The translations under genes and the position numbers were made by a program. This document shows, piece after piece, positions 26,362 through 36,479 of a stretch of 64,000 bases of DNA (position 1 is its first letter; the number at the start of each line of letters is the position of its first letter). This stretch comes from Pseudolysobacter antarcticus (GTDB lineage Bacteria > Pseudomonadota > Gammaproteobacteria > Xanthomonadales > Rhodanobacteraceae), in assembly GCF_004168365.1 (NCBI RefSeq), contig NZ_CP035704.1, forward strand, positions 2,294,001-2,358,000, written 5' to 3'. The notes under the pieces were generated by a model. That model made no database searches. It was not told the DNA's origin and saw only the letters and a program-made list of their open reading frames with translations.

Positions 26362-28155
26362 ATGGAACATATTCGCAATTTCTCCATCATCGCGCACGTC
26401 GATCACGGCAAATCCACGCTGGCGGATCGCATCATTCAACTCTGCGGCGGCCTCGAAGCGCGCGAAATGGAAGCCCAAGTGCTCGACTCGAATCCGATCG
26501 AGCGCGAGCGTGGCATCACCATCAAGGCGCAGAGCGTTTCGTTGCCGTACACCGCCGACAACGGCAAAACCTATCTGCTGAATTTCATCGATACGCCGGG
26601 GCACGTGGATTTTTCCTACGAAGTCTCGCGTTCGCTGGCGGCTTGCGAAGGTGCGCTGCTGGTGGTCGATGCGGCGCAAGGTGTCGAAGCGCAAAGCGTG
26701 GCGAATTGCTATACCGCCGTCGAGCAGGGACTGGAAGTCATTCCAATCCTCAACAAGATCGATCTGCCGACCGCCGATCCGGAAAAGGTCAAGGAAGAAA
26801 TCGAAGCGGTGATCGGCATTGATGCCACCGACGCGATCGAGATCAGCGCCAAAACCGGCCAGAACGTACGTGCCGTGCTCGAAGCGATCATCACGCGCAT
26901 TCCGCCGCCCAAACCGCGCGATACGGATAAATTGCAGGCGCTGATCATCGATTCATGGTTCGACAATTATCTCGGCGTGGTTTCGCTGGTACGCGTAATG
27001 CAAGGCGAGATCAAGCCGCGCGACAAGATGCTGGTGATGTCGACCGGTCGCTCGCACGAAGTCGATCAGGTTGGCGTGTTCACCCCGAAACGCAAGATCA
27101 AGGACAAGCTGCGCGCTGGCGAAGTGGGTTTCATCTGCGCGTCGATCAAGGATGTACACGGCGCACCGGTGGGCGACACATTGACGCTGGCTTCCGATCC
27201 GGCGCCGCATGCGCTGCCGGGTTTCGAAAAAATGCAGCCGCGTGTTTTTGCCGGGCTATTCCCGACCGAATCCGATGCGTATCCCGCGCTGCGCGAGGCG
27301 CTCGACAAACTTCGACTCAACGATGCGTCGCTGACGTTCGAGCCGGAAAGTTCGGAAGCGATGGGCTTCGGTTTTCGCTGCGGATTCCTTGGCATGCTGC
27401 ACATGGAAATCGTTCAGGAGCGACTCGAACGCGAATACGATCTCGATTTGATCACCACCGCGCCGACGGTGATTTACCAAGTGCTGCTGACCTCGGGCGA
27501 CATCCTCAATCTGGACAATCCGGCCAAGCTGCCGGTCGGATCGAATGTCGAAGAGGTGCGCGAGCCGATCATCGTCGCCAACATTCTCACGCCGCAGGAA
27601 TACGTCGGCAACGTCATCAAGTTGTGCGAAGAAAAACGTGGCGTACAGCGGTCGATCAGTTATTTGGCGAGCCAGGTGCAGATCAGCTACGAAATGCCGC
27701 TCGCCGAAGTGGTGATGGATTTCTTCGACAAGCTGAAATCGACTAGCCGCGGTTATGCTTCGCTCGATTATCATTTCCTGCACTTCCAGGCAGGGCCGTT
27801 CGTGCGTTTGGATGTGCTGATCAACGGCGATCGTGTCGATGCCTTGAGCCTGATTGTGCATCGGTCGCATGCGGATCGGCGCGGACGCGATCTGGTCGAA
27901 CGCATGAAGGAATTGATTCCGCGACAGATGTTCGACGTTGCGATCCAGGCCGCGATCGGTGCACAGGTGATCGCGCGTTCAACGGTGAAAGCATTGCGCA
28001 AGAATGTGCTGGCAAAATGCTACGGCGGCGATGCATCACGCAAGCGCAAGCTGCTGGAAAAACAGAAGGCCGGTAAAAAGCGCATGAAGCAGGTCGGCAA
28101 TGTCGATATTCCGCAAGAAGCATTTCTTGCGGTACTGCAAACCGATAACAAGTGA
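26362..28155 (+). CDS. lepA: Elongation factor 4 (LepA)
   Basis: The 597-residue translational GTPase acts on ribosomes. The start [19 protein letters not shown] at 26362 is the conserved N-terminus. G motifs: [16 protein letters not shown] and [13 protein letters not shown]. The LepA-specific C-terminal domain includes KGKRMKQ-like text ([24 protein letters not shown]). It stands at the head of the conserved lepA-lepB-DUF4845-rnc-era-recO block. Confidence 0.98.
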   Translation: MEHIRNFSIIAHVDHGKSTLADRIIQLCGGLEAREMEAQVLDSNPIERERGITIKAQSVSLPYTADNGKTYLLNFIDTPGHVDFSYEVSRSLAACEGALLVVDAAQGVEAQSVANCYTAVEQGLEVIPILNKIDLPTADPEKVKEEIEAVIGIDATDAIEISAKTGQNVRAVLEAIITRIPPPKPRDTDKLQALIIDSWFDNYLGVVSLVRVMQGEIKPRDKMLVMSTGRSHEVDQVGVFTPKRKIKDKLRAGEVGFICASIKDVHGAPVGDTLTLASDPAPHALPGFEKMQPRVFAGLFPTESDAYPALREALDKLRLNDASLTFEPESSEAMGFGFRCGFLGMLHMEIVQERLEREYDLDLITTAPTVIYQVLLTSGDILNLDNPAKLPVGSNVEEVREPIIVANILTPQEYVGNVIKLCEEKRGVQRSISYLASQVQISYEMPLAEVVMDFFDKLKSTSRGYASLDYHFLHFQAGPFVRLDVLINGDRVDALSLIVHRSHADRRGRDLVERMKELIPRQMFDVAIQAAIGAQVIARSTVKALRKNVLAKCYGGDASRKRKLLEKQKAGKKRMKQVGNVDIPQEAFLAVLQTDNK

Positions 28156-28214
28156 AGTTGGGCGTGTACCGAGTCGTGTCGATTAAACGTAATCCCGCAT
28201 CGTAGGAGCAGGGA

Positions 28215-29009
28215 ATGGATTTTGATTTTGCCTTATTGCTGGTCGTGCTGACCGGTGTCACCGGTGTGATCTGGGCAATCGATCGATTGCTGTTTGCCAA
28301 ACGTCGCGAACGTATTGCGCTGGCCGCAAACGACGTCCCACATGAGCCGATCATCGTCGAATATGCCCGTTCCTTTTTCCCGGTAATCCTGCTCGTGCTG
28401 GGCTTTCGCTCGTTTATCGCGGAACCCTTCAAGATTCCTTCTGGCTCAATGATGCCAACCTTGTTGGTCGGTGACTTCATTCTGGTCAACAAATTCGCCT
28501 ATGGCTTGCGTCTGCCCGTGCTGAACAGCAAAATCGTGTCCTTCGGCGAACCGCAGCGTGGCGACGTGATCGTATTCCGTTATCCGAAGGATCCGAGCAA
28601 GGCATATATCAAGCGCGTCATCGGCTTGCCCGGCGACGAGATCACCTATCACAACAAAACCGTGCAGGTGAACGGTCAGGAAATTGCGCAATCGGATGAA
28701 GGTATTTATGCCGGTTCGGGCGACGAAGGCCACAAGATGTCTGGTGCCAAACTCAAGATTGAGCACTTGCCCGGCGTCGATCACCAGATTCTGCAGATTC
28801 CGAATATCGATTCGCACAAAGAAGGTCCGTGGACTGTGCCGCAAGGTCACTATTTCGCGATGGGCGATAATCGCGATAATAGCGAGGACAGTCGGTTCTG
28901 GGGATTTGTCCCGGAAGAAAACCTGATCGGCAAGGCATTCATCATCTGGATGAACTGGGATCAGGGCATTGATTTCAAGCGCATCGGTACGTTGATCAAT
29001 CGGGGATAG
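28215..29009 (+). CDS. lepB: Signal peptidase I
   Basis: The 264-residue inner-membrane protease cleaves Sec and Tat signal peptides. Two N-terminal membrane helices (about 5-23 and 52-68) precede the catalytic domain, with nucleophile S78 in IPSGSMMPTL and general base K133 in YIKRVIGLPGD; MGDNRDNSEDSRFWG is the conserved box E. GGAG-like AGGAGCAGGG precedes the ATG. It is followed two bases later by the DUF4845 gene. Confidence 0.98.
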   Translation: MDFDFALLLVVLTGVTGVIWAIDRLLFAKRRERIALAANDVPHEPIIVEYARSFFPVILLVLGFRSFIAEPFKIPSGSMMPTLLVGDFILVNKFAYGLRLPVLNSKIVSFGEPQRGDVIVFRYPKDPSKAYIKRVIGLPGDEITYHNKTVQVNGQEIAQSDEGIYAGSGDEGHKMSGAKLKIEHLPGVDHQILQIPNIDSHKEGPWTVPQGHYFAMGDNRDNSEDSRFWGFVPEENLIGKAFIIWMNWDQGIDFKRIGTLINRG

Positions 29010-29011
29010 GG

Positions 29012-29401
29012 ATGAACAGCAAACGAACGCAGTCGGGTATCACGTTTATAGGGTTTCTTTTTCTTCTCGCGGTTATTGGTTTTTTTGCATACATGGGGAT
29101 GATTTTGTTTCCGGTTTATTCCGAATATTCGGGCGTATCCAAAGCCGTGGAAACCCTTGCGAAAGAACCAAGCTCGGCGGACAAAACACTTGATGCGCTC
29201 CGTTCCGAGCTCATGTTCAAGTTCAGCCTGCAATACGTCAGCGATGGCTCGGTTCCAGTTCAGGCCATACGTGTGTTGACCGTCAACGGTTTGAAAACTC
29301 TGGATGTGGCATACGAGCGGCGGATACATTTTATATCCAATATTGACTTCGCCATTTCATTTCACAAGACTGCGACGTTATCGCACGTGTCCAGTCCGTA
29401 A
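29012..29401 (+). CDS. DUF4845 family membrane protein
   Basis: The 129-residue protein has one N-terminal membrane helix (SGITFIGFLFLLAVIGFFAYMGMILFPVY) resembling a pseudopilin N-terminus, then a small periplasmic domain. DUF4845 proteins are conserved between lepB and rnc in gammaproteobacteria; their function is unknown. Coding is contiguous with rnc, which starts right after the stop. Confidence 0.85.
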   Translation: MNSKRTQSGITFIGFLFLLAVIGFFAYMGMILFPVYSEYSGVSKAVETLAKEPSSADKTLDALRSELMFKFSLQYVSDGSVPVQAIRVLTVNGLKTLDVAYERRIHFISNIDFAISFHKTATLSHVSSP

Positions 29402-30073
29402 GTGGTGGGTAAACTGTCGCCGATTTATCAGTTTCGCGATGAGCGCTTGCATGAGCAGGCGCTGACACATCGCAGTCATGCGCGACACAACAACGAGCGT
29501 CTGGAGTTTCTCGGCGACGCGCTGGTCAACATGCTGGTCGCCGAGTTGTTGTACGAAAATTATCCCAAAGCCGATGAAGGCCAGTTGACGCGGTTGCGCG
29601 CGAGTCTGGTCAGCGGTTTGGCGATGGCGGAAATTGCGCGCAATATGGAGCTCGGTGCGCAGATTCGGCTCGGTCCGGGCGAAATGAAAAGCGGCGGTCA
29701 TCGCCGCGATTCGATCCTCGCGGATGCGCTGGAAGCGCTGGTGGCTGCGGTGTATCTTGATGGTGGCTGGGATGCCTGTCGCAAGTACGTGCGCGAGCTT
29801 TATGCCAATGCGCTGGTCGATTTGGCCGACACCACCAAGGATGCAAAAACCCGGCTGCAGGAATTATTGCAAGGACGCGCCTTGCCGCTGCCGGAGTACG
29901 AATTGTTGAATGCGCACGGCGAAGATCACGCCAAGCAATTCGACGTAAAATGTAGCGTCGCTGTGGCAACTGCGCAAGCTGTTGCCAGCGCCCACAGCCG
30001 CCGCGCCGCTGAGCAGTTGGCGGCTAGCCAAGTTTTAACTCAAGTAGAGCACTGGTTGCGCCATGGACACTGA
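29402..30073 (+). CDS. rnc: Ribonuclease III
   Basis: The 223-residue dsRNA endonuclease processes rRNA and mRNA. The signature NNERLEFLGDALVNMLVAELLY carries the metal-binding acidic residues, with the second acidic pair in DSILADALEALVAAVYLD. A C-terminal dsRNA-binding domain follows (KTRLQELLQGRALPLPEYELLNAHGEDH). The start is a GTG at 29402 (a second GTG follows at 29405). The 3' end overlaps era by 11 bp. Confidence 0.97.
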   Translation: MVGKLSPIYQFRDERLHEQALTHRSHARHNNERLEFLGDALVNMLVAELLYENYPKADEGQLTRLRASLVSGLAMAEIARNMELGAQIRLGPGEMKSGGHRRDSILADALEALVAAVYLDGGWDACRKYVRELYANALVDLADTTKDAKTRLQELLQGRALPLPEYELLNAHGEDHAKQFDVKCSVAVATAQAVASAHSRRAAEQLAASQVLTQVEHWLRHGH

Positions 30074-30995
30074 AGAATCAACACCGCAGCCGATCGAACC
30101 CGCCAAATCTGATCAACGCTGCGGCTTGGTTGCGCTGGTCGGACGACCGAATGTCGGCAAGTCGACCTTGCTGAATCGGTTGATCGGTTATCGCCTGAGT
30201 ATCGTCAGCCCGAAGCCGCAAACCACGCGACATCGTATTCTCGGCATCGCCAACCGCGGCCAGGGCCAGATCATTTATCTCGATACGCCGGGTATTCATC
30301 AGGCCGGCAAGAGCGCGATGAATCGTCAGCTCAATCGGGTCGCGCAACAGGCGCTGGACGAGGCTGATGTGGTGATCCAGGTGATCGAAGCGATGCAATG
30401 GCGCGACGAGGATCAGCAGGTATATCAGGCACTCGAGAATATCCAGCGGCCGCGACTGCTCGCGATCAACAAGACCGATACACAGAAAAGTAAACAAGAG
30501 CTTTTGCCGTTCATCGCGAAGGTGACTGGAGCGCATGCATTCGATGAAATCTATCTGATTTCGGCACGTCGCGGCGATGGGCTTGACCGATTGGAGCAGG
30601 GCATACTCAAGCGTTTGCCGCAGGCCGAACCGATGTTCGCCGAAGATGAGATCACTGATCGCAGTGAGCGTTTTCTGGCGGCGGAAAGAGTGCGCGAACA
30701 ATTGATGCGGTTGCTGAACCAGGAGCTGCCGTATTCGACCACGGTCGAGATCGAGCAATACCAGCGCGAAGGCAAGATGCTGCGCATTGGCGCGGTGATC
30801 TGGGTCGAACGCGAAGGGCAGAAGGCGATCGTGATCGGCGCTGGTGGAGAGCAACTGAAACGCATCGGTACGGCGGCGCGACTGCAGCTCGAAAGCCTGC
30901 TGGAAACCAAGGTGTTTCTCGGGCTGTTTGTACGCGTGCGCGAAAACTGGTCTCAGCAAGATGCAGCACTGAAACAGTTCGGTTACACGGACTAG
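30063..30995 (+). CDS. era: Ribosome-assembly GTPase Era
   Basis: The 310-residue protein binds 16S rRNA during 30S maturation. The G domain has [23 protein letters not shown] and NKTD; the C-terminal KH domain includes the EREGQKAIVIGAGGEQLKRIG motif. It overlaps rnc and is followed closely by recO. Confidence 0.98.
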   Translation: MDTEESTPQPIEPAKSDQRCGLVALVGRPNVGKSTLLNRLIGYRLSIVSPKPQTTRHRILGIANRGQGQIIYLDTPGIHQAGKSAMNRQLNRVAQQALDEADVVIQVIEAMQWRDEDQQVYQALENIQRPRLLAINKTDTQKSKQELLPFIAKVTGAHAFDEIYLISARRGDGLDRLEQGILKRLPQAEPMFAEDEITDRSERFLAAERVREQLMRLLNQELPYSTTVEIEQYQREGKMLRIGAVIWVEREGQKAIVIGAGGEQLKRIGTAARLQLESLLETKVFLGLFVRVRENWSQQDAALKQFGYTD

Positions 30996-31004
30996 CTCGA
31001 CGCC

Positions 31005-31727
31005 ATGCGCGTCGAGCAGCAGGCGGCGTATGTGTTGCACGCACGCGCCTATCGCGAAACCAGTCTGCTACTGGAATTGTTTACACCGGATCATGGCCGA
31101 ATCGGCGCGATCGCACGCGGCGTGCGTGGCGCCAGTCAGCGCGGTGCACGCGCAATCCTGCAACCACTGCAACCTTTGTTTTGCACGTGGACCGCACGCG
31201 GTGAGCTGGCTACGCTAGGCAACGTGGAGGCTGCCGCCAGTCCGCTGGTGTTGCACGGTGAATTGCTGCTGTGCGCGATGTATGTCAATGAACTCGTGCT
31301 GCGACTGACCGCACGCCAGGATGCGCATCCCGAGGCATTTTCTGCCTACGAACAATGTCTGCAACGTCTTGCTGTAGGTGAATCGCCAAGCTGGACACTG
31401 CGACGTTTTGAACGTGACCTGCTCGAACACATCGGCTACGCCTTGGTGCTCGATCACGAGCCCGATACCGGACTGCCGTTGCTCGCCGGAACCAACTACA
31501 GTTATCACGCCGAAGTCGGTCCACGACCGTGGACTACCGCATCGACCGGTATTTGCCTGCGCGGCGAATACCTGCTGGCGCTGGCCGCTGACCAGATGCC
31601 CGAAGCTGCCGCGTTGACCGTGCTGAGACGCATGTTGCGCGGCGTGATCAGCTTTCATCTCGGCGGTGTCAATCTGCGTGCATGGAGTCTGTTGCAGCCA
31701 CTGCCACAAGGCCAGCAGAACAGATAA
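31005..31727 (+). CDS. recO: DNA repair protein RecO
   Basis: The 240-residue protein mediates RecA loading and strand annealing in the RecFOR pathway. The N-terminal OB-fold is AAYVLHARAYRETSLLLELFTPDHGRIGAIARGVRG, followed by the helical domain (FERDLLEHIGYALVLDHEPDTGLPL). The zinc-binding cysteines of some RecO proteins are absent, as in E. coli. It is the last gene of the lepA-recO block; pdxJ, often next in relatives, is missing here. Confidence 0.95.
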   Translation: MRVEQQAAYVLHARAYRETSLLLELFTPDHGRIGAIARGVRGASQRGARAILQPLQPLFCTWTARGELATLGNVEAAASPLVLHGELLLCAMYVNELVLRLTARQDAHPEAFSAYEQCLQRLAVGESPSWTLRRFERDLLEHIGYALVLDHEPDTGLPLLAGTNYSYHAEVGPRPWTTASTGICLRGEYLLALAADQMPEAAALTVLRRMLRGVISFHLGGVNLRAWSLLQPLPQGQQNR

Positions 31728-31779
31728 TTCGACCGCGATTTCAGATGCAGGATCGCGGCAAATAATCGCGGCAAATAAA

Positions 31780-31810
31780 AAACCCGCCCTTGCGATGCAA
31801 AGGCGGGTTT
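31780..31810. terminator. Bidirectional terminator after recO
   Basis: The hairpin AAACCCGCC / GGCGGGTTT with a 13-nt loop is flanked by an A-run and TTT. It lies between recO and the convergent thiolase gene. Confidence 0.85.
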
Positions 31811-31853
31811 CCCACGAATCATCAGTGCGACAAAATTTTGCGTAGCGTGTGAA

Positions 31854-33050
31854 TTACAAGGCTTCGAAAATTCCCGCAGCACCCATGCCTGTGCCGATAC
31901 ACATCGTCACCATGCCGTACTTTTGTTTGCGCCGACGTAATCCATGCACGAGCGTGGCGATACGGATGGCGCCGGTCGCACCGAGCGGATGACCGAGCGC
32001 GATCGCGCCACCGAGCGGATTGACCTTGTCCGGATCAAGCCCGGTATCTTGCATCACGGCCAGCGCCTGGGCAGCGAACGCTTCGTTGAGTTCGATCCAG
32101 TCGAGATCGTTCTTGTTGATGCCGGTTTGGCGCAGCACTTTCGGAATCGCTTCCTTCGGGCCGATGCCCATGATCTCCGGCGGCACGCCAGCGACGGCGA
32201 AGCCGACGAAACGTGCGAGCGGAGTAAGGCCGTAATCCTTGATCGCCTGCGCACTGGCAAGCAGTACCGCACCCGCGCCATCTGACATTTGCGACGAGTT
32301 ACCTGCCGTGACCGAACCGCCCGCACGAAAAACGGTGCGCAGTTTGGCTAGGCCTTCGATGCTGGTGTCGGCGCGCGGACCTTCGTCGGTATCGATCAGA
32401 CGCTGATCGTTCTTGATGTCGCGCCCGGCCAAATCCGGGTAATGATCATCGAGCAGGAATGGCGCAATTTCATCCTTGAACTCACCGGCGGCAATCGCGG
32501 CGAGCGCACGCTGATGACTGCGCAACGCGAACGCATCCTGCGCATCGCGCGATACTTTCCATTGCTCCGCAACTTTCTCTGCGGTAATGCCCATGCCATA
32601 AGCAACGGCAATATTTTCGTCGTTGAACACGGCCGGATTGAAGGCGATGGTATGGCCCATCATCGGAATCATGCTCATGCTTTCAGTGCCGCCGGCGAGC
32701 ATCAAATCGGCTTCGCCGAGACGAATGCGATCGGCCGCCATCGCCACGGCTTGCAGGCCGGACGAACAGAACCGATTGATCGTGACTGCCGAGATAACGT
32801 TCGGCAAACCGGCCAGTAGCACGCCGATGCGCGCGACGTTCATGCCTTGCTCGGCCTCAGGCATGGCACAACCGATTACGGCGTCGTCAATACGTGTGCG
32901 ATCCACGCTCGGCACCTTGTCCAATGCCGCGCGTAGCACATGTGCTAGTAGGTCATCAGGACGCGTATTGCGGAACATGCCACGCGGTGCCTTGCCCACC
33001 GGGCTGCGCACGCTGGCGACGATATAGGCTTCTTGTACTTGTTTGCTCAT
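31854..33050 (-). CDS. Acetyl-CoA C-acyltransferase (3-ketoacyl-CoA thiolase)
   Basis: The 398-residue protein carries out the last step of beta-oxidation, thiolytic cleavage of 3-ketoacyl-CoA. The start at 33050 (MSKQVQEAYIVASVRSPVGK) has AAGGA upstream; the in-frame start at 33071 is unlikely. Nucleophile C95 lies in NRFCSSGLQA; GHPLGATG and CIGTGMGAAGIFE are the C-terminal active-site motifs. It lies 56 bp downstream of the bifunctional enzyme, forming a fadN-fadA-like pair. Confidence 0.95.
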   Translation of the reverse strand: MSKQVQEAYIVASVRSPVGKAPRGMFRNTRPDDLLAHVLRAALDKVPSVDRTRIDDAVIGCAMPEAEQGMNVARIGVLLAGLPNVISAVTINRFCSSGLQAVAMAADRIRLGEADLMLAGGTESMSMIPMMGHTIAFNPAVFNDENIAVAYGMGITAEKVAEQWKVSRDAQDAFALRSHQRALAAIAAGEFKDEIAPFLLDDHYPDLAGRDIKNDQRLIDTDEGPRADTSIEGLAKLRTVFRAGGSVTAGNSSQMSDGAGAVLLASAQAIKDYGLTPLARFVGFAVAGVPPEIMGIGPKEAIPKVLRQTGINKNDLDWIELNEAFAAQALAVMQDTGLDPDKVNPLGGAIALGHPLGATGAIRIATLVHGLRRRKQKYGMVTMCIGTGMGAAGIFEAL

Positions 33051-33105
33051 TGCGGTTTTCCTTGTGAGCACGCGATCGACGCGCGCTGAATGAAGTCGTG
33101 CCGGA

Positions 33106-35478
33106 TCAGTTGCGCAGCGGTTTGCCAGTCTTGAGTGTGAACATCACACGCTCCTGAGTTTTCGGCATTTGCGCGAGCGCGACAAAATGCTTGCGTTCAA
33201 GATCCAGCAACCATTGTTCATCGACCAGACTGCCGCGTTCGACCACGCCTCCGCACAGCGTATCGGCGATACGACTGCTGACTTCAAAATCGTGCGGCGA
33301 GATGAAACGGCCTTCGAGCATGTTGACGAGGCTGGCCTTGAAACTGGCCGTGCCGGTGTCGCCAGCGACTGCAATGGCGCGCGCTGGCAAAGGCGGGCGA
33401 TAACCACGCTCAGCCAATGCCCGAGCTTCGGTGATGGCGACGTAGAGCAACTCATAGGCGTTGAACACCACGGTATCGGTGGCACGCAGCAGGCCGAGTT
33501 CTTTGGCTTCGAACGCGCTGGCGGAAACCTTGGCCATTGCAATGGTTTCGAACGAATTTTTCAGCACGCCGAAAACGTCACCGCCGATCGCGCTCTGCGC
33601 AGCGCGCAACGCGAGTTCCTTCAGACCGCCACCTGCAGGCAACAGACCGACACCGGCTTCGACCAGGCCGATATAACTTTCGAGTGCAGCTACCGTCTTG
33701 GCACTGTGCATCTGGAACTCGCAACCGCCGCCAAAGGCCATGCCGCGAACGGCCGATACCACCGGCACCAACGCATGCTTGATGCGCATGCTGGTCTGCT
33801 GAAACAGATTCACGCCTTGCTCGAATTCATCGATCTTGCCAGCCGCCAGCGACGCACTCGCTGCACCGAGATCCGCGCCTGCCGAGAACGGTTCGCCGAA
33901 CTGCCAGATCACCATGCCAGCGAGATTCTGTTCGGCATGAGTAACAGCTTGCTGAATACCGTCGAGCACGGCGGGACTGATCGTATTCATCTTGGTTTTG
34001 AAACTCAGGATGCCGATGTCCGCATCGAGATGCCAGAAACGTACGGCATCGGTTTCGAAAATTGTGCTGCCGAGATTCGGCGTTTCACCGAGAATGCGAT
34101 CCGGAAAGTACTGGCGTTTGTAGACTGGATTTTCCGAGCGAGGACGCAGCCCGCCAATGCTCGGCGCAAACGAACCGCGCGCTTCATGCACACCGTCGCG
34201 ACCATCGAGCACCCAGTCCGGCAACGGCGCATTGCTCATTGCCTTGCCGGCGGCGATATCTTCGTTGATCCAGCTCGCTACCTGTTTCCAGCCGGCGTCC
34301 TGCCACAGTTCGAACGGACCTTGTTTCCAACCGTAACCCCAGCGAATCGCAAAATCGACATCGCGCGCGTTGTCGGCAATCGCGGCAAGGTGATACGCGG
34401 TGTAGTGAAACAGATCGCGCAACGACGCCCACAAAAATTGCGCTTGGGGATCCGCGCTGGCACGGAGTTTTGCAAGACGTTCGGGCGCAGCCTTGATCTT
34501 TAGGATCGCGGCGACTTCATCGCTGACCGTACCCGTTTCCTTGACGTAATCACGCTTGGCCGGATCGAGGACGAGAATATCCTTGCCGACTTTGCGATAA
34601 AAACCCGCGCCGGTTTTCTGTCCGAGCGCACCCTGTGCGACCAAGCCGGACAACCATTCTGGCGCCTTGAAAAATTGATGCCACGGATCGTCGGGCAATG
34701 TGTCATCCATGGTCTTGATGACATGCCCCATCGTATCCAGACCAACAACATCGGCGGTACGATACGTGGCACTTTTCGGACGCCCGATCGCCGGGCCGGT
34801 CAAAGCATCGACGACATCGAAGCCGAGTCCGAGCGCTTGCGTGTGATACATCGCCGACAACATCGAAAACACGCCGATGCGATTGCCGATGAAGTTCGGC
34901 GTGTCTTTCGCAATCACCACGCCTTTGCCGAGCGTGGTAGTCAGAAATGCCTCAAGTCCGCTGACGACTTCCGGCAGCGTTTTCGCGCACGGGATCAGTT
35001 CGGCCAGATGCATGTAGCGCGGTGGGTTGAAAAAATGTACGCCGCAGAAATGCTCATGCAAATGTTCGGGCAAGACGTCGGCCAGTGCATTGATGCTGAG
35101 ACCTGAAGTATTGCTGGCGAGAATCGAGTCTTTTTTCAGATGCGGTGCGATCTTGGCGTACAGGTCGCGTTTCCAGTCGATGCGTTCGGCGATTGCCTCG
35201 ATCACCAGATCGCACTCGCCGAGCAGCGCGAGATGCTGATCGTAATTGGCCGGAATTATGCTCGCGGCACGCGATTTGTCCGCCAGTGGCGCCGGACTGA
35301 GCTTGGTCAGATTCTGGATCGCCTTGAGCACGATGCCGTTTGGATCTCCGTCTTTGGCAGGCAAATCAAACAACAAGGTTTCAACATCGGCGTTGGTCAG
35401 ATGTGCGGCGATTTGCGCGCCCATCACGCCGGCCCCGAGAACAGCGGCCTTGCGTATGCGGAGTGGAGGTGTGCTCAT
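33106..35478 (-). CDS. 3-hydroxyacyl-CoA dehydrogenase/enoyl-CoA hydratase (FadN-like)
   Basis: The 790-residue enzyme performs the hydration and NAD-dependent oxidation steps of beta-oxidation. The dehydrogenase comes first (Rossmann motif AAVLGAGVMGAQIAAHL; HFFNPPRYM near 130) and the crotonase-like hydratase last (about 480-700; SAVRGMAFGGGCEFQMH oxyanion-hole region). This order is the reverse of FadB and FadJ and matches Bacillus FadN/YusL and related proteobacterial enzymes. It is encoded between the regulator and the thiolase on one strand. Confidence 0.93.
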   Translation of the reverse strand: MSTPPLRIRKAAVLGAGVMGAQIAAHLTNADVETLLFDLPAKDGDPNGIVLKAIQNLTKLSPAPLADKSRAASIIPANYDQHLALLGECDLVIEAIAERIDWKRDLYAKIAPHLKKDSILASNTSGLSINALADVLPEHLHEHFCGVHFFNPPRYMHLAELIPCAKTLPEVVSGLEAFLTTTLGKGVVIAKDTPNFIGNRIGVFSMLSAMYHTQALGLGFDVVDALTGPAIGRPKSATYRTADVVGLDTMGHVIKTMDDTLPDDPWHQFFKAPEWLSGLVAQGALGQKTGAGFYRKVGKDILVLDPAKRDYVKETGTVSDEVAAILKIKAAPERLAKLRASADPQAQFLWASLRDLFHYTAYHLAAIADNARDVDFAIRWGYGWKQGPFELWQDAGWKQVASWINEDIAAGKAMSNAPLPDWVLDGRDGVHEARGSFAPSIGGLRPRSENPVYKRQYFPDRILGETPNLGSTIFETDAVRFWHLDADIGILSFKTKMNTISPAVLDGIQQAVTHAEQNLAGMVIWQFGEPFSAGADLGAASASLAAGKIDEFEQGVNLFQQTSMRIKHALVPVVSAVRGMAFGGGCEFQMHSAKTVAALESYIGLVEAGVGLLPAGGGLKELALRAAQSAIGGDVFGVLKNSFETIAMAKVSASAFEAKELGLLRATDTVVFNAYELLYVAITEARALAERGYRPPLPARAIAVAGDTGTASFKASLVNMLEGRFISPHDFEVSSRIADTLCGGVVERGSLVDEQWLLDLERKHFVALAQMPKTQERVMFTLKTGKPLRN

Positions 35479-35526
35479 GCGTTCCTCATGATTGCGTGGG
35501 AAGGTTTTTGAATAAAAAGCGTGCGT

Positions 35527-36138
35527 CTAGCGTTCGCGCAGACCGGCCGATGCAAATTTGATCAGATGTTCGGCGGCGAGTTCGCAATGTGCTTGTTCGG
35601 AAACCGCGCCGCGCCGTTTGATGACGCCGAAATCCGCCATCGCATACGTCAAGGCGCCGCTGACGATATCAAGGCGCCAGTACAATTCCTGCTTGTCCAG
35701 CGTTGGCAGCAACGCGGCAAACGCGGCGGCAAATTCCTTCAGGACATGACCGTAATTATCCGAAAGAAATTTGCGCAGGCTTTCGTTATGCTCGGCATAA
35801 GCGCGAGCCAGAACACGCACAAAAGCACCGCCACCATTGCGATCGAGCGACAGCGCCAATGCCGGTTTGATGAACGCGGCGAGAATGTCTTCGAGGCGTG
35901 GATTTGCTTCTGTCTGCGCGGCTCTCAAGGTACTCAATCGCCGTGCATTTAGTTCGTCGAGTCGTCGCCGAAAAACTTCGTTGATGAGGTTTTCTTTCGA
36001 GCCAAAATGATAGTTGACGGCAGCCAGATTAACCTTTGCGGCAGAGGTCACCTGACGCAGGGAGGCGCCTGCAAAACCATGCTGCGCAAAGAGCATTTCT
36101 GCGGCGCCGAGAATGCGTTCCTTGGTTGAGAATTGCAT
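35527..36138 (-). CDS. TetR-family regulator, PsrA-like
   Basis: The 203-residue protein starts at ATG 36138 (MQFSTKERILGAAEMLF). The DNA-binding domain SLRQVTSAAKVNLAAVNYHFGSKENLI is very close to that of PsrA of Pseudomonas, which releases DNA on binding long-chain acyl-CoAs. A C-terminal ligand domain follows. It leads the apparent regulator-FadN-thiolase operon, and a palindrome matching the PsrA consensus lies about 115 bp upstream. Negative autoregulation of the beta-oxidation operon is inferred. Confidence 0.88.
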   Translation of the reverse strand: MQFSTKERILGAAEMLFAQHGFAGASLRQVTSAAKVNLAAVNYHFGSKENLINEVFRRRLDELNARRLSTLRAAQTEANPRLEDILAAFIKPALALSLDRNGGGAFVRVLARAYAEHNESLRKFLSDNYGHVLKEFAAAFAALLPTLDKQELYWRLDIVSGALTYAMADFGVIKRRGAVSEQAHCELAAEHLIKFASAGLRER

Positions 36139-36252
36139 GGTATTCACGTCGGAATTCCTGGATCGGGGAAGGTCGGAGAGTCGCGCATTGTGCGGTAGCG
36201 CATCTTCGTCGCCCAGCGCTTGGCACGCCAAGAATTAGTTTCAAGGGCGTAT

Positions 36253-36266
36253 CAAACGAACGTTTG
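36253..36266. promoter_or_regulatory. PsrA-type operator palindrome
   Basis: CAAACGAACGTTTG is a perfect 14-bp palindrome fitting the published PsrA pattern (G/C)AAAC-N(2-4)-GTTTG. It lies in the 341-bp gap between the regulator and ndk. The rest of that gap (36267-36479) is AT-rich near 36310-36420 and probably carries the ndk promoter, but I could not fix clear -35/-10 boxes. Confidence 0.65.
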
Positions 36267-36479
36267 AAGCATAAGAGCTGGCGCCGCACAGGTCAAACCC
36301 GCGCGAAATCGGTAAATAATTGAAATCAGTGCTTAATAATTTTGTCGAAATGAATTAGAATCCACGACGGGTATCACTGCTAAGCCCTCGCTATCGCAGC
36401 AAGTTTTTATGATTTTCTTGCAATAGCGGCGCCATTGCCCTCACATTTCGATCACATCATTTACACATCCGGAGTTCCC

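Noticed and set aside
33169-34503. 444-residue plus-strand ORF opposite the FadN-like gene
   Set aside because: Antisense shadow of a GC-rich codon pattern; no recognisable motif, and the minus strand encodes a complete well-conserved enzyme.
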